Assembly: GCA_015501595.1 (NCBI GenBank)
Contig: JADNRX010000040.1
Span: 174,913 to 238,912, forward strand
Reading direction: 5' to 3'
Length of the DNA stretch: 64,000 bases
DNA from: Hymenopellis radicata
Lineage: Eukaryota > Basidiomycota > Agaricomycetes > Agaricales > Physalacriaceae
The position numbers and the translations under genes were made by a program. The first letter of the stretch is position 1; each line of letters opens with the position of its first letter. This document shows, piece by piece, positions 55,529 to 64,000 of the stretch. The notes beneath the pieces were generated by a model. The model was not told where the DNA came from and searched no databases. It saw only the letters and a list, made by a program, of their open reading frames with translations.

Positions 55529-57428
55529 ATGGTCTACCCTAGCGAACCACCAGGTTACTACACCATCACTCGCCAAGGCCCCATCGATGTGGGATTCAAG
55601 ACCGAGCACCCGTGAGTGTGTCGCCCTAGTCGCGTCAAACTGCATGCTAACTGATGAATTTCGCAGCTTCGTGGCTTTGGTCACCGTTAAAGGGCAGCTT
55701 ATGCTGGGTTCTTTCGTCCTCGGGTTCTTCGTGTGTTCTAGTCACGCTTGGACTAGATTTCGATATCTAAACTGATTTCGCAGATCGGCTTTGGTTTGTT
55801 CGTCGTATGGGCCGCTTTAGAGGAAACGCGACGGGCGCGACGTGTTCGTTTTCCCTACCTCGTCTTTGGACTCTGCTAGATTCTTCGCAGGCATCAGCGT
55901 ACATCATAATGATTTGGGTGGAAATTTTCTTGTACGTGTTTTGTTTCTTGCTCATGCCCATCACTTACCTGGTTGTAGCAACCTCATTTTCTCTGTGCGT
56001 TGATCGTGTATACCTTGACTTTCATACGCTTACGACCCACACAGGTGTTAGCCTTCTGTTATCTCCGCGCCATCGTCCCGCCAGGCTTGGGCGTCTTCCT
56101 TCCCTGCAGCATCTGCTGGATCATTCAGGCAAGCTACTCATTCGCTTCATCCTACACTCCTCCCTCATGCACGTCTGTAGGTTTGGTGTCTGATGTTCAT
56201 CATCGTCAATCGGGTTTGCCTCCTTTTGGAGCGTCCACAGAAAGTACGTGTCGCGGGTCCTCTCACATATGCGTAAACTAACATGACCGTTAGCGCATCC
56301 TCTGCTTCACCGTCGCCGCGGTACTTTGCGTGATTACCATTTCGACCTCAGCCATATGTCGGTTTCTCCCGGTTTCTTTGGTGTGCCGCACGCGCTTACA
56401 GTTTCCAGGGACACCTGCGCAGCTGCAGATTAATTCGAACTGGATTGCGGTACGCGTTTCAATGCATTGAGCACCTTGCATACTGATAGTTTTAATAGTT
56501 GAACCGATGGCTAGTTTTTGATTTATATCGCTGATTGCCATTTCTTGACCTCTGTTTTTAGGTGGGATTACGTTGAGAAGAGCATGTACCTTTGTAAGTG
56601 GCTGATAACCTCACTCCTTCAAGGCTCTAACAATCAAATTATTTTAGGTCTGGATCTGGCACTCAACATCGTTTTCATCCGCACCGTCAAGAAAAGTATC
56701 GTTGAACGTGGGTTTACACAGTATGAGGCAGTCATGCGGTGAGTTCAGCTTCCTGTCACCCTCAAGTTTACTGACCCCATCGTCCAGTTACAACATGACG
56801 CTTATCGCGATCTCAATAGCCATGGATGTTTTCCTGATATGCCTGACCCTCCTGCCTAATTACTTCGTCTTCGCCCAGGTATGCATGTCCATCGCCGTCT
56901 CGGTAATACCTGCCAATCGTAATCGTCTAGTTCCATGGTATCGTCTACATCGTAAAGCTGCAGATAGAGATCATCCTCTCCCGTATGTATATTTTTCGCA
57001 TTCATACCCACGGCTTATCAATCTTGTAGGGTTCCTCGTCACCGTTGCGCGCGCAATGGGAGTCAACGTGCCTTATCAGAAAAACCATGTCACCACCAAC
57101 ACCACATGTCCACCATACCCTCATTCACAGCAGGAGACTGCTGCCCCGGTGTACGATTCTCACGTTCTCCCGCTATCCTTCATCTGACCATCATCTTACT
57201 AGCGCTGTCCACGTCGCGACTCAGGTGTTCACGCATTCTGAACACGCCCTCGACGTCGTCCCCGACTCGAAGCGCGAGTCTTCCACCGTGGATGGCGACG
57301 ATAGCAACTCTCAGAACTCCCGGTATGAGCGAAAAGGCCAGGAAAATTCCAGGTTCGGCTGTTCAGAGTCCAAGCACGACATTAAAGTAGTTCCTCTGCC
57401 ATTTGTCCCGCCCGAGTACAGCGATTAA
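55529..57428 (+). CDS. Seven-TM integral membrane protein of an agaric-specific type
   Basis: Start MVYPSEPPGYYTITRQGPID at 55529. Exons separated by about 50 nt introns give hydrophobic segments FVALVTVKGQLMLGSFVLGF, IGFGLFVVWAALEE, ASAYIIMIWVEIF, VLAFCYLRAIVPPGLGVF, ILCFTVAAVLCVITISTSAI, WDYVEKSMYLC...LDLALNIVFIRTVKK and YNMTLIAISIAMDVFLICL. After FHGIVYIVKLQIEI and VARAMGVNVPYQK comes a charged cytoplasmic tail ending LPFVPPEYSD, stop 57426-57428. The intron spanning 55846-55891 (46 nt) bypasses an apparent stop. The layout resembles a large family of uncharacterised Agaricomycete membrane proteins; it lacks STE3 motifs such as WCDI. Ligand and role unknown. Confidence 0.75.
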
Positions 57429-57834
57429 CACTCGTTTTCCTCCATTGTTTATTTCTACGTGTAATACCACTCGTTTGTCCCGACTTGTCGGGTTGTATGC
57501 TTTACCTATGTGATTCGGCTCCAGGCCGTTTATCAATGCGGCTGGCAGGGCGATCGCTGCGCCATCGCCCGTCCTCTCCTCCTTAACGTACCCGCCATTT
57601 TGTGTCCTTGATCTAAAAGAACTATTTGCCTGTTATTCTACTGTCAAATCACGCTGAGCGGTAAACGAGGCCGACATCGAGGCGCGCTTAACGCCGGAGA
57701 TAAATCAGCCTAGAGTCTGTACAAATGACAAGAAACGAAGCTTGGATGCGGTATAGAAAACCCCCAAGTATATTAAACTCATCTTATCCGATGTTACGCC
57801 ACCACTTCGGAAGTGTAATCTACACTCTCCACTC
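57429..57834. other. Convergent intergenic region
   Basis: Between the stop codons of the membrane protein and the kinase-fold gene. It holds both 3' flanks. No gene seen. Confidence 0.4.
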
Positions 57835-58804
57835 TCAGCCCAAAACCTCCATCTCCCTACCGACGTTCCGCAGAAGATCGCAGCAATCAGCGTTACAGCT
57901 GTGTGCACGCGTCTGGTCAAAATCGATGATTCGACTATCACCCTCCGAGTACAATATATTGCGTTCTGCGAACTAGCACATGTCCAAGTCAGCGAACCAT
58001 CACGTCTGCAGCGCGTAAGGCTACCTACATCACCATGGTGTACGCCACACCGATGTATGTCTCCGAGTTTATTCAAGATATTCATCCTGGCCCCATCAGC
58101 GAGGAGCCTAAATACAGCAGCAGCCTCGAGGCGTACCTGAGCTCTTTTTCGAGGTCGCAAAACCGGGCAGGCAGGGCCTGCCCCCAGTACTCCAGCACGA
58201 GACACCCGATGCGTTCGTCCGTGACATGCGAAACGCCGACGAAGAAGCCCCAGCACCACGGCACCGCGCGCCCTTGCACCGTGCGGAGGTGCGTCGTGTA
58301 CATGTGCGCTTCGTGGAAGAGCGCTGGCATCAGATCCTCTCTGAACGCGAATTTCAGGGCGAGGGATGTCGCCGAGGACGTGACGGCGTGAAAGACGGGC
58401 GAATCGGAGCTGTAGTCGTCGTGCGACGCGGAGTCGACGGCTACGCTGAGTGAACTTGCAGTTTCCCCCGGGGGTGGTGGTTGTGGGATGCCGCTGAGCC
58501 TACACGTGCAGCCGTCCTCGTAGCCGCTCACTGCATTCGCAGCGGAAAGGCGCGACAGGGAGAGCTGGGGCGTGTCCCAGCCGGGCCATGCGGGGAAGGA
58601 GATGTGCAGGTCCTGATATTGGGGTGGCGAGGGCATGCACTTGGGGTGTGGTGGTCTAGCGGAGACAAGCAAGTTTGGGTGGGCACGTGTGCCGTTACTT
58701 AGATTGATGGACTTGACATGCGGTGCTGTCGAAGAGCCGTGACCGTTGATGTGGTCAAAGGCAGATATGATCAGGGCCGGACACGCTTTACCTCCGACTT
58801 CCAT
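57835..58804 (-). CDS. Protein kinase-fold protein
   Basis: Start MEVGGKACPALIISAFDHIN at 58804. Kinase-fold landmarks in order: SLALKFAFRED (candidate nucleotide-binding Lys), FHEAHMYTTHL (candidate helix C Glu), LVLEYWGQALP (hinge), then after a 50 nt intron MNILNKLGDIHRCGVHHGD and, after a second intron, FAERNIL, giving the catalytic motif HHGDFAERN. IIDFDQ then serves as the DFG-equivalent. The stop is at 57835-57837. The C-lobe is short, as in the aminoglycoside-phosphotransferase-like/atypical kinases common in Agaricomycetes. All key residues are present, so it is probably active. Substrate unknown. Confidence 0.8.
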
Positions 58805-59257
58805 CCTAGAGACGGATGTTTAACTTGTCAAGTAACCGGCAATTTCCACTCAGCTGATTTATTGACAGGAAATAGTCCATTCCATATCCCAAGTTCATGT
58901 GCAAAAGTTGGTTTGTGTAGTCGTTTTGCCAATTGGGAAAAGAGCACTAACAAAAGGACTGGAAATCGCGCTTCCTGCTATGGGGGGACGAGTCGCTTTG
59001 CCCAAGATTTTACACGTTCGGCTGAGAAGAGAAGTAGACCAAAGGGAACTGCTAGGTGAAATTACGACATGAAGGCGCGTACCTCACTATCAATGTGGCA
59101 AACATGGCTTCGCTGTAAAGCCAAAAGTCACGCCACGCTCAGCGTCACTTCTTTGTCCTCCACACGCAAATCCTCGCCAGGTAGTCTTCCAATATTCTTT
59201 GTCGGTTCCAATCTGATTGATCATTGGTAGTCGCCTGAACTCTTTGTGCGTTTCGTT

Positions 59258-60989
59258 TATCTTCATGAGGTTCGCCGAGCTCCGTGTTACTCAAATCCGC
59301 GACCCAGAGAACAACATTCAGTACCAGTTTGAGGCTGTATCCGGTGCTTGTGGCATGATAATGCGTGTCACGCGAGCATCGAGTGTCCGGGAATATGACT
59401 TGACCTCTGCCGCCTTCGTCGGGATGGATAGCGTTGTTCTCAAAGATGTCTGGAATGTCTCCGATTGCAAAGGAGCAAAATCTAGGAACGTCGAGGTCTT
59501 CTCGCGCTTAAACGGCTGTGCGACACGCAAACACCATACTGGACTGGCCGACCGCCTCAAGATTTCACGCGTTGGGAGTCATAGACAACGTGGCGCTTAT
59601 GTTTTCGGGACGACTTGCAGTACCTCGATCTCGCCCCTAGCCTGGCTATATACAAGTCTCCAAACGAAAATCAGCTCCAGTGGCGTCTGGGACTACTATA
59701 CCGGGTTCCTTACTTGCAAAAGGTAACAAAAGAGACAAACCTCCCGCCGTCGTGGACGCACCTCGACAATCATCCTACGCGAGCGGCGAACCAACCGCAG
59801 ATTTCCTTTCAAGTATAATCGCATTTCGTTATATGAACTTCTTCAAGACTACGCCAAGTATTCTTCACAGATAGTTGAGGTCCTGGAAGGTACGCTGTTA
59901 CATCTATAACCTCGTCTATATCAGTGTGTTCAAACAATTCTTATCAGGCCCCATGTCTTTGAGCCTAGCTGGATATTACTTAGCTGGATATGTCCATCGG
60001 CCTTCAGTCCCGCCAACTGTCTCGCTGGAAGGGATTCATCAGGCCAACTGCAAGCTAAGATTTCGGATCTCGAATATGCGCGTTCATATGGTGCCGAGTC
60101 ATTCAACGTCGAGCCTGTAAGTTCTCCGACTCATTCCTTCCGTTCTGCTTGTCTGACTTGACGCTCAGGGAACGCCAGGCTTCAGGGCGGTTGAAACGTT
60201 GAATACCAATGCCTGAACCATTTGTTTCTTCCCGTTGGCACGACAGGTCCCGCGCCGCCTCCCGCAGGATTCAGATGTCGAGATGCCAGAAACACGGGGC
60301 AGCTAGCGCCATAACTCAGAAACCTGAGACTACACGCTGGTTTCGGTGATTACCTTCACGACATATAATCTGCGCTCTGGTTGTACTGCTAGTAGCTGAC
60401 AGCTGTTCCACCAACTTCCATGATCTTCCATCACGGATAGAGTTTCGCGCCCACAGTGCGGCGGCATTGGACTATTTGCACGACAACTCTTCCGTATTTC
60501 CCTAGGAACGCGAAGCCAGTTCGTCGAAGGCCTTCTGGGGATTCGGCAGTTTATATGAAGACGTTTGGGCACTTTTACGGCCGTTTACCGCCAGGGCGAG
60601 GACCTCTCTTTACTGGGCGGCTTCGGAAATTTCAAGCACGTCGCCAGATATTACAAGCAGGTGGAGGGATCAACGCCAGTCAGCACTGGCCATTCCTTCA
60701 AGTGGGCGGACAAGGATTTCCTGCCCTCGTTCTACAGACAGCTGCGGTCTGTCTTCTTCGTCATTTTCCGCGCCTGGGAATGGAGGCTAAGCCTATCAGT
60801 CACGCGCTTGCAGCAGCAGTCTCTGAAGAAGATGAAGAGGAGGCGCAGGAGGAGGCACGACCTCGCAAACGCGCTAGTTTGCAGGAGCCTGGTTCGCCAT
60901 CATCAGCTAAACCAAGATATCGACGAGGCCGGTTATTAAATTCTATGTCACATTTTCTATCTACACTGTATGTCTCAACGTTGTACTAG
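59258..60989 (+). pseudogene. FunK1-like kinase, arm B copy, degenerate
   Basis: The N-terminal part reads MRFAELRVTQIRDPENNIQY, then VLKDVW (nucleotide-binding Lys context), extending further 5' than the arm A copy. A region LPPSWTHLDNHPTRA follows, then the loop area GYVHRPSVPPTVSLEG, in which the HRD-type motif is destroyed. ISDLEYARSYGAESF is only readable in another frame. The C-terminal part (IYEDVWALLRPFTA-type, HSFKWADKDFLPSFYRQL) reaches about 60989. Frame changes separate at least three segments. It is a pseudogene partly inside inverted-repeat arm B. Confidence 0.7.
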
Positions 60990-61113
60990 TAACTACACTC
61001 TTTTCTCATGTTCAAACTTACATGCACAATATACACTACTCATTACTGTGCTGTGACCCTATGGATCATTTCAGAGGGCTCGATCGTTTGATCAATCTCA
61101 ACCACGTACACTC

Positions 61114-61977
61114 ATGGCGTCGCTCGCTACCAACAGTTTCCCGCCCAGGAGCATGTCGATGGACGAGGCAGTTGAGCAAGGATTCTTCTTTGTTAAAGTG
61201 CAATTGGAAAATGCGGATGCGATTGCTGAGAGGCCAAGAGAGCGTGATGAGCTTTTCGCAGCAATCCAGACATTGAAGGGGCAGCAAGAGAATGGGCCTA
61301 GTAATCTTCGTGAAGTCGACCCGGATGCCGCTGGGACAGATAGTATGCTTCAGGTGCAAGCCGCTCTCGTATGGTACGATGCGTATCTGCGGACGACCGA
61401 GGCAACGACCATCAACGGGTACGTCGCCTTCATTTTGATCTTTGCCCACGCTAATGTCTGTCGTAGCTACATGTGCCACTGCTTCTATGCCTTCACTGCG
61501 TCTATCATTTTCACCGAGAACTATGTTGAATGGGAGAGCGAAGCCGCTTATCTGGCTTATTTCTCGCGTTTGAGAGAACTGTGAGTGCATGAGTGGCTCC
61601 TGACCCAACTGACGATATTGCCTTCCTCTTCTAGTGCCTCGGATTGGGTTGACAATCACCGCAGCAATCCCTCTAACCGTGTTCCTCCCGCTCAAGCGCT
61701 AGCTCAAGACTTACTAGATATCCACACTCAGAGAGTCATCGGTCCTAAGCACGCCGCTGTCCTCATGCCCGCACCATACCGCTTCCTCACTCTCAAGTTC
61801 CGTCACCCGTCGCTCGGCAACTGGCGCGTCACTGCTATCAAGACTGAAGGCTCTCCAGTGTATACTCTATCTTGTAACAGCACTTCTATGGCGCTCGAGG
61901 TAGATGAAGACGATCTCTTCGACGTGCTTTCGGAGAGTGAGACAATCGACAATGACGGTGGCCGTGAGGATCTCTGA
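61114..61977 (+). CDS. Unrecognised protein, arm B copy (partner 26602-27746)
   Basis: Start MASLATNSFPPRSMSMDEAV at 61114. Three exons: the first ends TTING, a 47 nt intron (GTACGT...TCGTAG) leads to YMCHCFYAFTASIIFTENYV, and a second intron (GTGAGT...TTCTAG) leads to ASDWVDNHRSNPSNRV, ending DDLFDVLSESETIDNDGGRE then DL and stop at 61977. About 250 residues, mildly acidic, no recognised domain. Splice sites are identical in placement to arm A, and most differences between copies are substitutions, suggesting the gene was functional at duplication. Confidence 0.65.
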
Positions 61978-62099
61978 ATTCTTCTGTTCCTTTTTCAAAT
62001 TCTCAAGCTTGTATGTGAACCTACTAGAGCAATGTTACTGTAACTTGATATCCACAGTCGTGGGACATCAGCTTGTAAGTCTTCGGTAAAAGGTCCCGA

Positions 62100-62560
62100 A
62101 TAGCTGTGGAAATTTCGAGGGCTGCAGCTGGCACGGGCATTCAGAAGTTGGCTTCTGTGCAATGGTTTTATCGGACGACGCCATAAAACACAACGGTCGA
62201 CAATTCTTCCGATCCAAGTTGCCCTCGTTGCATTACTGATACTGGCATTCTTGCAGATTTCGGGAGCGGCAAGATCATCTCGGTAACAGGCTTGGGATGT
62301 TTTGACAATGACTAGCTAGCATTTTACGGTCGGCTGTTGAGGCGGATCAAGGCGAAGAGGATGGTCAAGTCGATCCATCTCGAGACCATGGCGGAAGGTA
62401 GCGTGTTTGCAAGCGCCACATTGCTTCCCGTGAAGATAGACGTGGTGTTTAAGTTATCGTTGAACCCTTGGGAAATTAATTTAAACGATGCGACACCGTC
62501 TTCGCTGATGGCGAGGAGGGAATTCTGTTGGAGAATCCAGACTCTTATCCTTATACTTGC
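62100..62560 (+). pseudogene. F-box/LRR C-terminal remnant (arm B)
   Basis: TDTGILADFGSGKIISVTGL near 62237, then IKAKRMVKSIHLETMAEGSV at 62346, parallel to the 3' end of the F-box/LRR gene at 24494 and to the arm A remnant at 26351. Stop codons and frame changes separate the segments. Confidence 0.5.
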
Positions 62561-62750
62561 TAATATTGGATTTGAGTCATTTGACAGCCGCTCTGTACCT
62601 TTCGACGGCGTGTGAAGCCATCGAGTCACGATGTACCCACACACTGTTCTGAACACAACGACGTCCTCCTCAGTCTAATGGGTTTCATCCGAGGTGAGTC
62701 CATTAACTTGAATATCGCCTTGGTTATTCAACGCCTCTGTGACGAATCAG

Positions 62751-63099
62751 CAACATCCACTTCTTCATCGACAACAGCGTCTGTGGTGTGTAGCAATTGT
62801 GGGAAGAAAGGACACACCACTGATAGATGCTGGGCCGAGGGAGGAGGTGCACAAGGCAAAGCACCAAATTGGTGGTACAAGGCGAAGAGGAAGACGAAGA
62901 AAACGCCCGACGCCGTATCAGCCGCCGCGACTTCCACATCATCCACATTGCCGTCTGCAACCACCGACGCCATACCGTGACCAGGGCCGCTGAAAACCTA
63001 TATTCTTGCCACAGCCGTCGCTGAGAGAGGTGCGCATGAAATCTCCAAGCCGCATGCAGCCGTTGACCCCTACTTGGATTGCAGATGTTTTGGGTTCTG
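62751..63099 (+). mobile_element. Copia-type retrotransposon Gag fragment (zinc knuckle)
   Basis: Relative to arm A, 349 bp are inserted exactly between GACGAATCAG and GTTCTCCACAGG. The insert encodes ATSTSSSTTASVVCSNCGKK then GHTTDRCWAEGGGAQGKAPN, a CCHC zinc knuckle with the CWxxGGG-P-W tail typical of Ty1/Copia Gag. It is in frame with the preceding open frame starting at 62612 and terminates at DAIP. There are no LTRs, no protease, integrase or RT, and no target-site duplication, so this is a captured fragment rather than an insertion of a whole element. Confidence 0.75.
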
Positions 63100-63870
63100 G
63101 TTCTCCACAGGCTGATCTAACTCTCCTGTCCGTCGACGCTGAAATGACTTTGAATGAACATCTTGCTTGATAAGAGGCGGAGTGTGTTATTCGTTGGGGA
63201 GCAGGCAAATCACCGAACACTACCGCTGGCCTTGGGTGTCGCCAGAGGCTCGCTAAATGGCGTATTTGCGACCTACTATGAGAAAGGCGGGAAGGCTGCT
63301 CGACTGAAGGATATCATCTCTGCGATGAAACAAAGTCGGGACTCACATAGTGCTGACTACTTGACAAGTATGTTTTGTCTTCTGGTATGCCGGGAACCCT
63401 CATATTTACACTGAACATAGTGCACCACGATCTCGAAGAGTTTCTGACTTACCTTTCTGGACTCGGAGCTACTTGGCAGACATTGAGCGACCACATTTAT
63501 GCTTGGCGGGCGGACGCTCGATACCTGTCAAGGTTCTTCGACGAAACATCCTGATTGCCCCAAGGATGCTGCCATCTGGTTTCAATCCCCGTGGCGCCAG
63601 AGGCGCGAAGGTCCTGTCGCTGAACTGTTACGTGGGTTTATACAGTCTGCTCAGAGCTTCAATCAAGTTCGGGTGGGATCGTCATTTTGGGGACGTCCAC
63701 GAACATGAAATATTTCCCCAATACGAGCTGGACGAACTCATACTGCATGCTGAGCAGTGTGGCTACACTCATTTCGATTGTGGGGGAAAGTTTCGTTCGG
63801 AGGATGTATCATTATGGATATTATCACCGGTCTGGCTCGGAATGCCTGTGGATAATTTGCGAGGAACAAT
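63100..63870 (+). pseudogene. Unrecognised remnant upstream of the F-box start (arm B)
   Basis: Counterpart of 25423-26240: SGSPQADLTLLSVDAEMTLN, VFATYYEKGGKAARLKDIIS, an intron-like GTATGT...ACATAG, EEFLTYLSGLGATWQTLSDH, and MYHYGYYHRSGSE. Stops and frame changes differ from those in arm A; for example two extra bases in arm A near 25436 are absent here. As a result, PVDNLRG here reads in frame into the F-box start MILNVFVKPR. Confidence 0.45.
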
Positions 63871-64000
63871 GATTTTGAACGTTTTCGTCAAACCTCGTAG
63901 TAAGCTGCTATTCTGCGTCTCCTGCACATTTAACGCTCACTGTCCCATAATTTGCAGAGTGGAACGCCATCGATTTTGCGCCGACGATCCTTCAGCAGAG
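63869..64000 (+). CDS. F-box protein start (arm B copy, truncated by window end)
   Basis: ATG at 63869 reads MILNVFVKPR, then an intron (GTAAGC...TTGCAG), then KWNAIDFAPTILQ to the window edge. It is the paralogue of the F-box/LRR gene at 24494-25425. Only about 25 residues are visible, so it cannot be said whether the internal stop of the other copy is shared. Confidence 0.6.
   Translation, partial: MILNVFVKPRSKLLFCVSCTFNAHCPIICRVERHRFCADDPSAE

Larger units (their letters stand above)
59705..64000. repeat. Inverted repeat arm B (partner 25300-29045), runs off window
   Basis: Mirror-order copy of arm A: kinase remnant, the SLATNSFPP gene, F-box/LRR 3' remnant, the YHYGYYHRSGSE remnant and F-box start. 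Left boundary near 59705, inside the kinase. It is still homologous at base 64000, so the right boundary is outside the window. It is longer than arm A over the same interval, largely because of the 349 bp insertion. Confidence 0.85.

Noticed and set aside
55846..55891. Apparent 29 nt intron in the membrane-protein gene
   Set aside because: A 46 nt alternative using an upstream GTTCGT donor keeps the frame and gives a better membrane segment, so no ultra-short intron is needed.
58090..58160. Apparent 29 nt intron in the kinase-fold gene
   Set aside because: A 50 nt intron from the same donor to a later CCAG acceptor restores the frame and contains a CTGAT branch site.
1..64000. tRNA, rRNA or CRISPR features
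   Set aside because: I looked for B-box-like GGTTCGAA motifs and regularly spaced repeats. The few TTCGAA hits (for example near 8287 and 11770, 31737) lie in coding repeats or lack a cloverleaf. CRISPR arrays are not expected in fungi and none was seen.

Overview
The window looks like a piece of mushroom-forming basidiomycete (Agaricomycetes) genome. Genes are broken by many 46-60 nt introns with GT...AG ends and CTRAY-type branch sites. The gene families are typical of that class: FunK1-like protein kinases, MYND-finger proteins, F-box/LRR proteins, a STE3-type pheromone receptor, Zn2Cys6 activators and Chs7. I cannot name the species. All splice models were read by eye from frame continuity, splice sites and paralogue comparison.

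Layout. At 1-4612 (minus) is the 5' two thirds of RPB1, the largest RNA polymerase II subunit, cut by the window edge. From 6.0 to 13.8 kb lie three minus-strand copies of one MYND-finger gene: one with an in-frame stop, one with a weakened splice donor, one clean. At 14.0-16.4 and 20.6-23.0 kb are two damaged FunK1-like kinases, separated by an unrecognised plus-strand gene (17.6-18.6 kb) and broken coding remnants (18.6-20.0 kb).

A block at about 25.3-29.0 kb (kinase remnant, an unrecognised gene, F-box/LRR remnants, the start of an F-box gene) recurs in inverted orientation at about 59.7-64.0 kb. The right arm runs off the window. It carries an extra 349 bp piece containing a Copia-type Gag zinc knuckle.

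Between the arms are a Chs7-type chitin synthase export chaperone (29.7-30.8 kb), a small secreted Kre9/Knh1-like protein (32.9-33.4 kb), two directly repeated F-box genes broken by different single-base losses (34.0 and 41.6 kb), and a rearranged fragment of the fatty acid synthase beta subunit (36.8-37.9 kb). A tail-to-tail pair of paralogous Zn2Cys6 transcription factors (44.7-50.8 kb) is followed by a STE3-like pheromone receptor (51.3-53.1 kb), an unrecognised gene (54.0-54.7 kb), a seven-TM membrane protein (55.5-57.4 kb) and a kinase-fold protein (57.8-58.8 kb).

Overall, intact housekeeping, cell-wall and signalling genes sit in a matrix of lineage-expanded, partly decayed families. 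The repeated themes are duplication, inversion and fragment capture. There is no operon-like organisation. The only plausible functional groupings are cell wall (Chs7, Kre9-like) and pheromone sensing (STE3). No pheromone precursor gene was found.
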